NCBI RefSeq assembly: GCF_007655135.1
Contig: NC_045131.1
Span: 28,318,001 to 28,382,000, forward strand
From: Punica granatum
Taxonomy: Eukaryota > Streptophyta > Magnoliopsida > Myrtales > Lythraceae
Direction of reading: 5' to 3'
DNA length: 64,000 nucleotides
Shown: piece after piece, positions 29,901-43,100 of the stretch
How the letters are laid out: every line of letters begins with the position of its first letter
Position numbering within the stretch: position 1 is the first letter of the stretch
The notes under the pieces: generated by a model
What the model saw: only the letters and a program-made list of their open reading frames with translations
What the model was told of the DNA's origin: nothing
Databases searched by the model: none
Translations under genes and position numbers: made by a program

Positions 29901-30410
29901 TACCAAACGGACTCTCGAGAATCTCCCACCATATGCTGACTACTCTTCGTTTCTCCATTTTAAGAGGAATCCCCTCGAAGAGCTCGCCTGAGCTGTCTCT
30001 GCAATCCATGGCCGACGCCCCTCGTCGCACCTTCCTCGTCACCAGAGCCGGTGGCAGAATATACTTATTTTTTCCGATCTCTCTCTCATCGGCGAGTTTG
30101 CTCTCGCTCCCGTGCTCCCTCGTGGTCTTTCAATCTATGCATTGGTGTATGTGAATGGGCTCTGCAGCTCGTAGAAGTAAGTCGTCTGAAATTTGGAGAT
30201 CCAAGTTCCGAACTTTCTCGGCTATTGGAACTTTTCCGGAGATTGGCTGAAGGGTTCTTTGATTTTGTTGTTCTTCTCTCAATTTTGGGGTTCCCGGCAT
30301 TGTTGGCTGTGTCGATTGGTTGTGTTAAAATTTGTGTTTAAGAGTCTGATTGCATCTTGACTGGAAGGTTGACTGATTTGGTGTCCCTTTCTTTCCCCCT
30401 TTCGTTGCAG
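29901..30410. other. Gene-like fragment upstream of SnRK1 exon relic
   Basis: A CT-rich, less AT-biased stretch with a short frame opening MADAPRRTFLVTRAGGR at 30009. It resembles a 5' UTR or first exon followed by an intron whose pyrimidine-rich acceptor ends TTTCGTTGCAG at 30410. I do not recognise the peptide. It may have been duplicated or captured with the exon that follows. Confidence 0.35.
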
Positions 30411-30594
30411 TTAGACGAGAAATTAATATTCTAAGACTTTTTATGCATCCACTTAACACACGACTTTATGAAGTCACAAGACACCTTCATATATCTATGT
30501 TGTGATGGAATATGTGAAGTCTGGTGAGCACTTTGATTATATTGTTGAGAAGAGTAGGCAGCAGGAAGATGAAGCTCGTAACTTCTTTCAGCAA
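30411..30594 (+). pseudogene. SnRK1 catalytic subunit (KIN10-type) exon fragment
   Basis: One exon's worth of an SNF1-related protein kinase 1 alpha subunit. It keeps an acceptor TTGCAG before it and a donor-like GTATGA after it. Recognisable blocks are REINILRLFMHP, VMEYVKSGE, FDYIVEK and QEDEARNFFQQ, in the order found in the N-lobe of KIN10 proteins. A deletion near 30480 and another near 30519 break the frame, and stops result. Flanking exons with the glycine loop, HRD and DFG motifs are absent. SnRK1 is the plant AMPK-like energy sensor; this copy is a non-functional relic, possibly captured by a transposon. Confidence 0.8.
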
Positions 30595-30597
30595 GTA

Positions 30598-32335
30598 TGA
30601 ATTCTATTGGAGATAGGATACGATTTTCTATTATTTTGTAATTAATTCCTTTGTATTATATTTGGCAGATTTAGTAGTTGGACAGGAAAGCTAGAGGTTG
30701 CTTAATATAGCTTGTTTAGTCCTATGTAATATAAACAGATGCAGTATTCAGCAATGAATCAGAAGAGAATTGCTCGTAAATTGGCAATTTGATACGGTAT
30801 CAGAGCCATAGGCTCATATTCTTTCTGTTCAATATGTCCAGTGAAAATCCGGAGTAGGAGAAGGCGATGCCGGTCGGGAAAAGGCCGATCGATCCGTCAT
30901 CCCCTTTCTTTCTGAGCCCTTCGGACAGTCTTGGGCCACAATTGTTCCGGCCATAATTAACAGGGACAATTACTCGACTTGGACGAAAGTGATCAAGCGA
31001 GCTCTTAGTGCAAAGAACAAAATCGGATTCTTCGATGGTTCGTTGGAGAAGCCAGATGAGTCGTCGGACAGCTATCACACCTAGGACATGTGCAATAACA
31101 TGGTGGTGGCATGGATATATAATTCTCTGGACAAGGGTCCCCAAGGGAGTCTCGCCTATATCGATGATGCCTGTGAGATGTTGAACGAGCTCATAGGGAA
31201 ACGCTCAAAGGATTTACCAGTTGAAGAAAGAAATCAGCCACCTTGAGCAAGAAAGCGAGCCTGTTGTGTCGTTAAATACTGCACCAAATTGAAAGCTTTG
31301 TAGGATGAACTTGAGGAATACTCCAAGGCTTCGCGGTGCACATGCAGGGCTTCGGTCAAGATAGCAAAGGAGGGGGTTGAGAAGTTGTCCCAATTTCTCA
31401 TGGGATTAGATGCAGATATATATGGTACAGTGCATTCACAAGGTCTCAACACCGAACCTCTTCCTAATGTAAGCAATGCATTTTCATGGCTAGCCAAAAG
31501 GAGTAGAGGGAGATGGCTCCAAGAAGAGATGATCAAGTAGAGGCTGCAGCATTCATAACCGGTCCAAATACTGGTAGGAAATATGGGGAAAAACCCCATT
31601 GTGATCACTGCCAGAAAACGGGCCATTGGAGGAGTACGTGCTGGCAATTACATGGGTATCCGACTGATTGGGACCCGAAGAAGCAGAACCTGAAATTTAA
31701 CCCAATTGGCTGGGGGTCAGGGGGAGCTTCGGGAGCACAGACAGTCCAAAATCCGCAGCTAGCTCAATCAGCTTAGAAGCATAAGCAAGCCTGGCAGTGG
31801 ACTGAGCCGAAGCTACAAATGTTAGGGCCGGCTACTTGTCAACCACAAGTTGCAGGGGCAGCCCTGATAAATGGCCCGCTCGCCATGGCTGGAGCTCCGT
31901 CAACAATTCCAGGTCTAACGAACGAACAATATCAGGAGCTGCTAAATTTTGTTAGTAAAATGACAGGACCTGATAATAAGCTTTCAGGTATGGAATCGAT
32001 TTCTCGTAATGTAGAGTGGATTCTCGATTCAGGAGCATCCTCACACATGACAGGGAGTGTCCAAGTGCTCTAGAGGATGTACAAGGCAATTAAATAAGCC
32101 ATTTTCAATCGCACTTCCCGATGGAGATGTAGTATTGGTGGAATCGGAGGGATAAGCCTGGTTTGGCAGTGGCATTGTTCTGCGAAATGTTTTTTTTTTA
32201 TATATATCCCGGCTTTACATATAATTTAATCTCTATTGGAAGGCTCACGAGAGATTTATAGTGTTGTGTCACAATTTTGCCGGAATTTTGTCTTGTGTAG
32301 GACCTCACCTCAAAGATGTTGATTGGAGCGGGTGA
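30598..32335 (+). mobile_element. Truncated Ty1/copia element (LTR, gag, protease)
   Basis: A candidate LTR (30598 to about 30789) starts TGAATTCTATTGG next to the SnRK1 exon relic. A primer-site-like CGGTATCAGAGCC lies at 30792-30804. The plus-strand gag that follows (about 30830-31510) is broken by stops; it keeps the copia-type N-terminal pattern and LSQFLMGLDADIYG. A zinc knuckle, CDHCQKTGHWRSTCW, is at about 31600-31645, and a protease start, WILDSGASSHMTG, at about 32019-32057. Decayed protease and pre-integrase sequence ends near 32335. Integrase, RT, RNase H and a 3' LTR are missing. Lineage looks like the gag-zinc-finger group of the 40023-44907 element (inference). Confidence 0.75.
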
Positions 32336-34628
32336 ATTGGTTTATTTATTTATTTATTTTTCTTTTGGGTTGGTTTTAGGTGATTCGATGTTTGTTATTC
32401 TTATATAAGCAGTCCGGTGTGAGTCTTGTGGTTAGAGAAAATTCACAATCAGGAGAAGTTTATTTTTTAGTAGGTCGAATTTGCTTGAATCTACATTAAT
32501 TGGACTTAGAGGACTTTCAAATATCAAATAATATACATAAAAAAATCATAAATTAAAAGTGGTTATTTAAATTAGTGACAAATTGAAATAGGTCATTATC
32601 AATGTTGGTTGGTTTTATGTGAGTTGTCGCTTGTTATCCTTAGATAAGGGATTGGGTGCAAATATGGTGATTAGAGAAAATTTGAAATCGGGTGCAAATC
32701 TGGAGATTAGAGAAAATTTGAAATCGATAGAGGTTTATTTCCTTAGTGGGTCGAGTGCGATCGAATCTAAATTAGTCGGATGTAATAGATTTCTCAATAT
32801 TAAGTGGTATATGCTGGAAAAAAAAATATTTGTATACTTAAATTTAATAAAAAATTTTAAAAGAAAGGAAAAGGGAAAGAAAATGTTTTAATTTATTTTT
32901 GAAAATAAAAAGAAAGAATCTAACTCCATTCTTTTTATATTTATGGCAAATAAAAAAAATGGAAAAATTATTAGTGTGACACATATCTTCTATGAACCAG
33001 AGATTTAGTTTATTAGTATGAGGCTAATGGTATAGCAGTTGATACCAAAAAACAATTACCGTGTTTATTTTTATTTTAACCCTTTCGATTTTATTAGGTG
33101 AGATATAGATCGTAAACGTGTTCATATTTCCATAATACGAAGATTTTCTACTCCTACTTTTCTTTTGTATAGATTCAATCACGAATCTTTTCAATAACAC
33201 TTTGTCGTGTCCGATACAAGTTGAACCTGGCTTGAAATTAAAGCAAAGTTAATCGATTCAATAAAATAAAATAATAATTTCATAATTTTCTAAACAAATT
33301 AAAGATTGAACCAGAAAACCCCAACCTACATATGTGTTCAAAAATTTCAACTCTGCTCAATTCAATTCTACTTATTTTCAATTTAACAACACAATCGTTA
33401 TTTTTTTCATTTTTTTTAATTTTTTTAATTATTCAAGTCAATTTTTAATATTAAATTCTCTCAATTATTCATTACTTTTTCACAATTCAATAACACAATC
33501 ATTACTTAATCATTAAATTATTTTAACTATTTATTATTTTTTCACACTTTTTCTCATAATTCAACAATGCAATCATTACAAACCAATTAAAATCAATACT
33601 CAACTCCAAACACATAAAAACCAGAAAGCTTTTCTCCCTCCACCAACCTTTGTCCTCCGTCCCCAATCCATTGCAACAGATATGTTTGAACTTGTTCATT
33701 CCCTCCCTACATTCTCTCTCTTTACCCAAGATTTCAATCTCGTGCGGCTTCTCATTGTACTTTGATACCCAAGTAATAGTATAGAGAGAGAGACTAACCC
33801 AGACAGGTAGAGAGAGAAAAGAGACGGACATAGGGAGAGAAGAAGACGCTACCCTTTCTTTCTTTCACTGTCCTCTGTTTATTCGTTTGTTCGTCGGAGC
33901 TGAGCTTTCGCTTTTGTTCCTCAAGCTCGAAATCGGTTTGTATTTAAGTCGGTTTTTTATTAGTCTTTAGTTGATTTTTCATTCTGAAAATTGCAACATT
34001 TTTGGCAAAAAGTTATGGTTTTGTTTAAATGAACTGGCACAATCAATTTAAAAATGATATGAGTCAAGATCGATTTATCCTCAAGTGCGATTGAGGGTCA
34101 TGAAAATGATGCGATTAAAAATATAAAAAGTACAAATATGAGTGAGGAATCTTCATATTTAAAAAAAAATATAGACGCGGTCTAGATTTTAACTATTAAA
34201 ATCTAATAGTTATAATAAAAACAACAACGATAATTGCATTTAGAATCTCCAATTAGTATGATATTATTTTAAAATTTTTTATAATTATCTAACAAAAAAG
34301 TTATAATTATTTTTCATTTGGTCACCTGCCCTCCACATGACATTTCCGTACAAACGAACGGAAACAGTATCAGTGGGGGACGCAATTTCCCCTCACCATA
34401 ACTGAGGAGGCTAATGTCCACGAGAATTGGTTTAGAGGGCAAATGAGCAAATGGGCGGGTCAAAACAGGCCATTCAACCGATAGCTAGAGATGAAAAGTA
34501 ATTTTATTTTTGCTGATTTGATCAAATCTAATAAAATATGGGTTTTTTGTGGTTTTTAATTAATAAAATTATTCATGGAACAAATTTGGTAAATATTAAC
34601 ACTTATCTTTAAATATTATGTTGCAATA
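32336..34628. other. AT-rich spacer with short repeats; no gene seen
   Basis: At 32372-32810 two diverged units about 234 bp apart share GGTTGGTTTTA and TAGAGAAAATTT. Within the second unit, ATTAGAGAAAATTTGAAATCG is itself doubled (32672-32726). 33390-33610 is related in reverse to the MITE-like block at 29380-29650. 33780-33960 is GA/CT-rich and promoter- or UTR-like, but no coding exon follows. Confidence 0.4.
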
Positions 34629-35295
34629 ATGACTGGCAATATTTCACACGACACGATAACACGACACGGATACGACACGGAGTTAAACGGGTTTGGGTTG
34701 GACATTTTTTATAATTGGTCTAAACGGGTCCAACCCGTTTAAACACGATTAATAAGCATGGCTTATCGGGTTGAACTCGTGTAACCCGATTATACACGAT
34801 TAAACCTGTTTATTTAAACATGTTTAATCGTGTTACTATAATCATGTAACCCGTTCACTCATTTATGTATTTGCATTTACCAAAATATCCTCATGTAATC
34901 CTAACTTTCTAAGTCCCTAACCTAATTTCATTTCCTTTTTTTCACCCAATCCAACACATGTCGTGTTAACGTATTCGGATAAATGAGTTAATTGGATAAA
35001 CATGTCGTGTTAATGTATCCGGGTAACTGAGTTGATCGGATAAACAAGTTGTGTTAACCTGTCCTAATAACGTTTATAATCGTGTCGTATATACGTGTAC
35101 CTATTATGATACGTTTCGATAAACGAGTTTAAACGTGTCTAAACGGGTTAACACGGATATAAACGTGTCGTGTATGGGTTTCCAAAACCTAACTCGTTTA
35201 ATAATCGTGTCGTGTACGGATTATGACTTCGATGACACGAACCCGTTTAGATACGACACGTATAAACACGACACGACACGAATTACCACCCCTAG
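34629..35295. mobile_element. Non-autonomous hAT-like element (667 bp)
   Basis: The right end reads CGACACGAATTACCACCCCTAG and the left end GACTGGCAATATTTCACACGACACG, partial inverted complements. Inside, ACACGACACG and AAACGGGTT(C/T) words recur on both strands. The flanks TTGCAATA (34621-34628) and TTGCAATC (35296-35303) match at seven of eight positions, as expected for the 8-bp target duplication of hAT elements. No transposase is encoded. Confidence 0.7.
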
Positions 35296-37578
35296 TTGCA
35301 ATCCAGAGCAGACATCTTATATCTTATATGCTATTGAGGGAAATTTTCATTTTGTAACCCCACAATTTTTAAAAGTTAAACTCTATTATATGCACAAACT
35401 ACAAAAGATCTCTCCTACATTTAAGGAAAATCTCAAAAAAAATAAATTAAAACGCAGTATTCTATTATCTTAAAATTTTGTTTTTTTTAAAAAAAGCAAA
35501 TATTAAAAGGATTTTAAAAATTGGGACAATTTTAGTTTGTGCAAAGGTGCGGGAGCAATCTTGTACAAGCGAGTTTCTTTTAAAGCCAGATCTATCTTAT
35601 TCTAATAATAAGTAAAGGATGTAATATTTTTTTCATTTTTAATCTTATATAAATATATTGCATTCCTTTCCTTTGAGGTTTTCTTGAATGGCTGGAGAAC
35701 GGTGAACTTATGATCAAAATTGATACTCCATCCTGGTTTGACCGAGTTGACTAACGGAACTTTCAATAGAACTAACAGAAAAGTTAACGTTAACTTTCTT
35801 TCATACCATGATAAAATGAAAATAATAATAAAATAAAACTATAGAATATTTTTTTGAAGTTATGATTCTTTAGGTAAATATAATCTAATAAGATGCAGTT
35901 ATTTGTCTATCATTTTTTTTAATATTTCTAATATTTCTTTAAACATAGAATATCACATCTTCTCAATAATAATTTTTTTTGCAAAATTAAAATTTTAAAT
36001 AATGATGAAAATTTAAAACTCAAAATATCGTAAAAATTTCATTTAGTGATCGGAATACTCTAAGACCATCAAGTCGAGTGCACCTCTACTCTACCTCATA
36101 TAAACTAGTCATGAGCCCGCTCATTGCGTGGAGTAGAAAATGATCTGATTTTCCTTTTTGCCAATTTTATTATATAATATATGTGTTTTAGACTGATAAA
36201 AATTATAGTTTACAATCAATAAAAATATACTATAAAATAAGGTAAGAAAAATTTATATTAAAGAAGATAAAAATAATAGTCTTTAATTTATATTAAAGAA
36301 GAAAAATGATACTCATTTATCTATTTTCATCTTCAAGAACACCGCTCACGAGCTTTGAAAATGAGAAATCAATGATACGAGATTAAGTCTAAAAGGACCT
36401 AAGAACCCAAAAATCGAGGACAAAAAGCGAAGGAACGAAGCTGCCGTGGATTGGAAGTACAATAAGATGGCCCATGCCATGGCACAGCACCCCCAGGAGC
36501 TCTCATAAAGCAAGTGCCGCAACACTCCACCGTGGCACAGCGTGCTTTTAACTGCACAAGTTTATCAACAAATTTGCATCCAATAAGATGATATAGCAAC
36601 AATTTGTTACTAAATTTATCGCCAGACAATTATAATTGCCTTCATATATTTTTTTTCAAAAGTAAATTATCTCAATTACATTCTCTCTCATATATCTTGT
36701 GTCTCGAACCCGACTCAAATCTTTAACTTTTAACAGAATATTTTTAGTCTCACGCCTTTTCCATTTCACCACCAATGTATATTTGAATTGAATTATAAAT
36801 TCAATTTATATCTCATAATAAAAAATGTCCAGACTCTATAAAATATGTAAAATTTTTATTTTTATAATTATTTAAAATTAATAAAACAATTAATATGTAA
36901 ATATAATAGAAAATCAGACGTTGGGTATATATATTATTATCTGTTCTTTCCTTGGGATGGTAAATTTGAAGATTGTTTTCATATACAAAAATTTATATAC
37001 ATAAAAAAAACTGTATAAATACACAAAAATTGCTAGCTCACTATTTTATTTTATTTAATATTTGCATAATGTAGTTTACTCCTATAAATAAATAAAAAGA
37101 TTTACGTAGATAGTAACTTGAATATTTTAAATAAATTTTCAACATTTTATCTACTACTTCATTTATTTTAAATAAAAACACAATAGGTGATAAATACACA
37201 AATTACTAGCTTACTATTTTATTTATTTAATTTTAAATAAATTTTTATATTTCTATTTTTAGATAAAAAAATTCATAAAATTTTCAATATTTTATCTACT
37301 TATTTTGTAGATAAAATCTATTAAGTTGGGTGCAACGGTATTTTACCTCTAAGATAATATATTAGGAGTAAATACAACTGGAATTAGAAAGCAATTAAAA
37401 CTTTTACCATCTAAATATGGATTTATTGAAAAAATTTCTATATTCCTCTATTTATATGTTTTTAAAATTTGATTTTTTAGAGGCAAAAGACTTATTTGCT
37501 ACTATTAGTTGTGTTAGATTTATCATTTATTAAATTATTAATTTTAGATGTTTTAGAGACAAATAAAATCCAGATAAC
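35296..37578. other. AT-rich spacer; no gene seen
   Basis: Very AT-rich. A small local duplication (CACAAAAATTGCTAGCTCACTA at about 37023, CACAAATTACTAGCTTACTA at about 37197) has a period of about 173 bp. Nothing coding or RNA-like is recognised. A minus-strand frame at 36399-36629 has no family match I can name. Confidence 0.4.
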
Positions 37579-38135
37579 CAATGTTTTTAAATCCGGCTAG
37601 GCCCGGCTGGTCAAATCAGTTAACCTGCTACTCGCTCACTTGTCCGGGCCGAGTTTTACAAAAACTCGGTTAAGGTCAAAACCAGTAAACATGTTTGGCC
37701 TATCCACCGAATGGCTCGTTTTTTTATGATTGGGTTGATTTTTTCCAGAAAAATCTTTCCTTCTCTAATTTTTGTTTGATTTACAAATTTGGATATTTAC
37801 CATATTACTTTTCCAGATTAAGATATGCATTTAATATACTAGATATATAAATAAAATAATTGAATATTCAGATACCGATTCATAACTTTATTTATCGCTT
37901 GTGATATAAACTTTGTAATCTATGTACCAATAGTCACGGTGCTTATATCTTTAAATTAAAATGGAAATTGCAATGAATGACTTTATTAAGGACTATGAAT
38001 TTTAAATTAAATAATTATGGAATTCCTTATAATTTATTGTAAATAAAATAAATAGTCAAATCGGTGGTTGAACCGATTGATACATGACTATGTGAAGAGT
38101 CTGGTTTGATGTCTGAGCCTGGTTTGAAAACATTG
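37579..38135. mobile_element. TIR element of about 557 bp, no coding capacity
   Basis: The left end CAATGTTTTTAAATCCGG and the reverse complement of the right end, CAATGTTTTCAAACCAGG, form a terminal inverted repeat with four mismatches in 18 positions. GC-rich CCGGCTAGGCCCGGCTGG lies just inside the left end. No transposase is seen. The superfamily is not clear. Confidence 0.6.
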
Positions 38136-40022
38136 CACATAAGAGACATATATCGTATTTGTTTCAAAATAAGAATTTAAGAGGCAAATACTATAATTGC
38201 CTCTCATTATTTGTCTCCAATAGGGGTATTTCTTGTAGTGAAATGAGGGAGATAGGGCAATTGAGGAAGGAGGAGGACTGAAGGGTGGAGAGGGCCTTGC
38301 AGGTGATGAAGGAGAGGGTCACCTAGTCGGTGGATTAAATGGCGAGGCGGAGGGGGATGAGGTGGCTGAAGGGCTTGCAGGCATCACAGGTTGTATATGG
38401 CTACTGGGTGACGATGAGGAGTGTCATCCCCCAGAGGCACGCCCGTGGCCATGGCGGTGGCTGCGTGCTCGTTGACTGCCTCCTTCGACTGCCCGACAAC
38501 GGGATATTCAACAGAGTAATCCCCTGTGTGAAATGTCCATTTTGTCCCCGAAGCATGTGCTTATGATGGAGAGATGCGGCGGCAAAATGAAGAAATCATT
38601 CAGGCGGAATGGGGCCTAGCATCCACGGAAGCTTCCTCTAGTTTCACAAGCAACATTAATGGCCACTTCAACAAATTTAATGGAATAATTGACGTTTTGG
38701 TTTCTACTAAAAAAGAAATTCACGTTTTGATAGATACGAGTACGGTGTGAAATTTTATGAATTTATAGGTTAAAATTAGAAAAAAAAATAGGAAATTGAT
38801 AGATATAAGAATTTAGAGGAAGTATATATATTTTTGGACTATCAACCTTTTATTGACATAGAAGTTGAATTCTAAGTTAGCTGGTTGAATATATATTAGC
38901 ATCTCTCTTTCGTAGCCAATAAAGCTCAAGAAAAGAGAAACATTCATTCAACAAATAAATCTGAAAAGTTAGGGGAAGAAAGAAGCCTCTCTCATTATCC
39001 AACGACGGTCAAGAATAACCAGTGGGAGGGAGCACGAGGTGTCATTATAATACGGAATCACTTCTCATTGGCCCGCTGACTATGAGTTGTCCATTCCAAA
39101 TAAAAATCCACACAAAATTAATAAAACTTTGCTGGATTAAAACTAAAATTGAATCGTTGGAAGCTGCGAGCTGACATGCAACTGACTTTGACTCGACGCG
39201 CGTTTCCAACGACTCCACCAAGTTGACTCGGCTGCAAATACAAACTCTTAAGAATGCGCAAGTTTACGCTTTAAAAATGCCAAGTATAAAATATATATAC
39301 ATACATACATATATATATATATATATGTACATATAATTTTCAAATAAACTTAGTTTGTGTTTGTTTAATTTAAAATTAAGCATCTATGGCGGGTTGCGAT
39401 AATTATTTATGATAATCTTCTCCTTAGGCTAAAGGAGCCCTAAGCTGTCCACGTCTAACAAACACCGTGGAGGTAATGTTTTCAATAAAAAATGCTACAA
39501 AATAAATGTGCCTTTTTCTCGATGACAAAATTAAATAGAAAAGAAATCTACCTTTCATTTATTTATTTATAAGCAAAAGTAGAGTCCTACCTAAAGAGCC
39601 TTCACAATTGGTCATGTAATGTTAAGTATAATATAGTACAAATAAACGGAGAAAAATTGCAGGTAAAAAAGCGACCTTCCTTTTTTGGCTGACAAGGTCA
39701 AAAAGCAGCAAAGATGTGTGTTCTAAAGAGTGAAAAACACAGCAAGATGAAAAACATAATACATGTACAAACATTAAATTAATTTCTACTTGCGTGTTAA
39801 GATCGTAAGCTCTACTTACTTTGAATATTTATGAGCTGGAGATGTGTTTTTTTTTTTTGAATAGTTATGGGCTGCATTGTGTTTCTAGCTTTGTTCATCA
39901 TGAAAATTAATTCATATATATTGTGAGCTTGGATTTAGTTTGGAGTATTAAATCTCGAAATTTAAGTAACATGATTTGCAGGTTAAGGCATTCTTATGAA
40001 AGAATTTATTAGTATTTGTTTT
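38136..40022. other. Spacer holding a displaced kinase-promoter block
   Basis: A GC-richer segment at 38240-38570 has a short frame with no recognised family. 39040-39190 is clearly homologous to 10110-10260 upstream of receptor kinase 1 (shared blocks around GGCCCGC, GAGTTG(G/T)CCATT and GAGCTGACA). Two W-box cores, TTTGACTCG and GTTGACTCG, follow at about 39186 and 39221. A (TA)n run sits at about 39308-39326. Confidence 0.5.
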
Positions 40023-40192
40023 TGTGAAGTTTGGAGCAATTCCAACTTAACTTTTATTAACGACAATCAGAATTATAAATAGGCTGTAAGCCTTTTACAT
40101 GAAAGGAAAACGAATAATGAGAAATAGAAAAGTATCTACGGTTGCTATGTATGATACAACATGCCTATTATCCATTGAAGTTACCTTTAATA
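40023..40192 (-). repeat. 3' LTR of the recent copia element
   Basis: 170 bp. The plus strand reads TGTGAAGTTTGG to ACCTTTAATA. It differs from the other LTR only at the T in CCTTTAATA (C in the right copy). Confidence 0.94.
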
Positions 40193-40199
40193 CTCCCCC

Positions 40200-43100
40200 T
40201 CAAGTTGGAGCATGTGGATTACGAATGCCCAACTTGGAAAGAATAAAACGGAAGCGATCCCGTCCTAACGCCTTTGTGAAGATATCTGCTAATTGGAGTC
40301 GCGTGGGCAGATGGTCGGTAGTCACAAGTCCAGCTTTGATGTGATCACGAATAAAATGGCAGTCGATCTCAATGTGCTTCGTCCATTCATGGAAAACAGG
40401 ATTAGCTGCGATATGGAGTGCAGCTTGATTATCACAAAATAATCTAGTCGGTGTAGTCATTTGTACCCCAATGGAAGAGAGAAGACTTCGTAACCAGACA
40501 ATCTCGCTAACAGCTGCCGCCATTGCTCGATATTCTGCTTCAGCAGACGAACGAGAAACCGTAGTCTGTTTCTTTGTCTTCCATGAAACTGGGCATCCTC
40601 CTAGAGTGACAAAATATCCCGTTACAGAACGATGGGTCAAGGGACAACCCGCCCAGTCAGAATCACAGAAGGCTTCAAGCTCAAGAGATGTAGGCTGAAG
40701 AATGATTCCTTGACCAGGAGATTGTTTCAAGTAGCGAAGAACTCGCATAGCAGCATCCCAATGATCCTGATGAGGCTCCTGCATAAACTAAGCTAAGATG
40801 TATAGGGAATAGCTGATTTCTGGCCTTGTAATGGTCAGATAGATAAGTCTCCCAATCAACCGTCTATACTTGCCAGGATTCGATAGCAAGTCACTAGAAC
40901 TCATGGAAAGTCGATGTCGTTGTTCCATAGGAAAAGGCGATGGTCGCGATGCCAACATGCCACATTCGGTCAAGATATCCAGCACATATTTCCGTTGACT
41001 GAGGAAAATTCCAGAATTCATTCTAGTGACTTCAATACCAAGAACATACTTCTGAGGCCCTAAGTCCTTAATACGGAAGCATTTATCCAGATATTCCTTA
41101 AAAGAATCACAGTGGCTAGAATTGTTCCCCACTATGATAAGATCATCGACATAAACAAGCACTCCAAGAAAATTGTTACCTTGATGGAGAGTGAAGAGGG
41201 AATGATCTGCGCCGGATTGACTGAACCCATATTCTCGAAGGGCATTAGCGAATTTCGAGAACCAATTCCTCGATGCCTGACGAAATCCATATAGAGATTT
41301 GCGAAGTCTACATACATCACCTTTCTTCGAAGCAGAGAAGCTCGGTGGTAATTCCATGTATACTTCCTCTTCTAAGTCTCCATGTAAGAAGGCATTGTTT
41401 ACGTCCATTGATGAATGATCCATCCTCTTGCTATTACAACTGTCAATAGACATCGCACAGTCCCCAACTTGGCCACTGGTGCAAACGTCTCATGGAAATC
41501 AATCCCCTCAACCTGGGTGAAGCCCTTTGCAACCAGTCGTGCCTTATAGCGCTCCACACTTCCGTCCGCCCAACGCTTCACTTTAAACACCCATTTGCAA
41601 CCAATAGGTCGTTTACCAGTGGGAAGTTGTTCAACCGTCCAGGTCTTATTTAATTCGAGGGCATGAATTTCTTCTGCCATTGCATTCTTCCATCTATGAT
41701 CCCGAATGGCTTCCCGATAAGATGTAGGCTCTGCATCTGAGTCAATTGCAGCTAGATATGCCTTGTGATGATTAGAAATACTGGAATAATCAATAAACAT
41801 CTCAATGGGGTAAGACATACCTGAGGAGTGCGAGGAAGTAGGTGAGTCAGAGGAGAGGGTCTTATGGCGAGCAGTGTGAACAATGTAGTCCTTGAAGTGT
41901 TTTGGACGACTAGAAATCTGTTCAGATCGCCGTAAAATCATCTCACCACTTTTATGGTCTTCATTTGTCTCCAAATTATCACCCCCTTTTTCTTCAGAAA
42001 TGCGGCCCTCTGCATTTTGGGTCGGTCTAGAATCACTCCCCCTTACTTCCAAATCTCTACCCCTATCTGTACTTGTTTGGTCAAGTTCAGAAAATCCCAT
42101 GGGTCCTCTATTTTCTTCTTCTCCTCGGCCTCGACTCATTGTCTGGGATGTTTCCAGAACCTGTTGGACTAGATTGAGCTCATCTTCATTTCTATCCCCA
42201 GCTCCGCCCAGAGATAACGGGCTCCCTTTTCCTTGTTGCCTTGATTCCTCATTTTCCGTGGCAAAAGGAAAAATTGTCTCGGAAAATTGAACATCCCAAG
42301 ATACCAATATTTCCTTATTTTTCAGATAGTAAAGTCTCCATCCCTTCTTCCCATGAGGATATCCAATAAATAGACATTTGCGAGACCTAGGCCCAAACTT
42401 ATCCTTGGTTCACATATGTGCATAACATAGTGACCCAAAAACCCGTAAATTCAAGTAATTAGGTGGTTCACCAAAAAGTATCTCGTGTGGACTTTTGTTG
42501 TCGAGTAAAGGCGTCGGAGTGATATTAATCAAATGGACTGCTGTCGAGACACACTCTCCCCAAAACCGTGTCGGTAATGAGGCTTGGAACATGAGTGCCC
42601 TTGCAACGTTGAGAATGTACCGATGCTTCCTTTCTACTCGACCATTCTGCTGAGGTGTATCTGTACAAGAAGTCTGATGTAGAATCCCATGCGCAGAGAA
42701 AAAGTTTTGTATCTCCCTTGACAAGAATTCCATTCCATTATCACTTCTAATAACCTTAATCGTGCGATTAAACTGATTCTTAATCAAATTGTAGAAGTCA
42801 ATAGTAAAACGCCGAGCTTCAGATTTTTCTCGCAGAAGGTATACCCAGACACCACGACTAAAATCATCAACAATAGTCAATAAATAATTGGCTCCACAAC
42901 TAGCCTTAACCCTGTATGGTCCCCAAAAATCACAATGAATTAACTGAAACGGATACTTAGCTTTATTCATGCTCAATTGAAAAAATGAGCGTGTCTGTTT
43001 CGCTCTAAGGCATACATCACACTCCTTATTACTCCTTTCGCCAAAATCTAAATTAATACCATGCAATTTTATCAGACGAGATGGGTGACCAAGCCTCCGG

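Noticed and set aside
30411..30594. Functional SnRK1 kinase gene
   Set aside because: Only one exon remains, with frame-breaking deletions; catalytic exons are absent.
38339..38566. Small basic protein of 75 residues
   Set aside because: Composition follows the local GC-rich patch; no family resemblance, no splice-linked exons.
41892..42290. Plus-strand 132-residue frame and others at 43283-44224
   Set aside because: These are antisense shadows of the minus-strand copia polyprotein.
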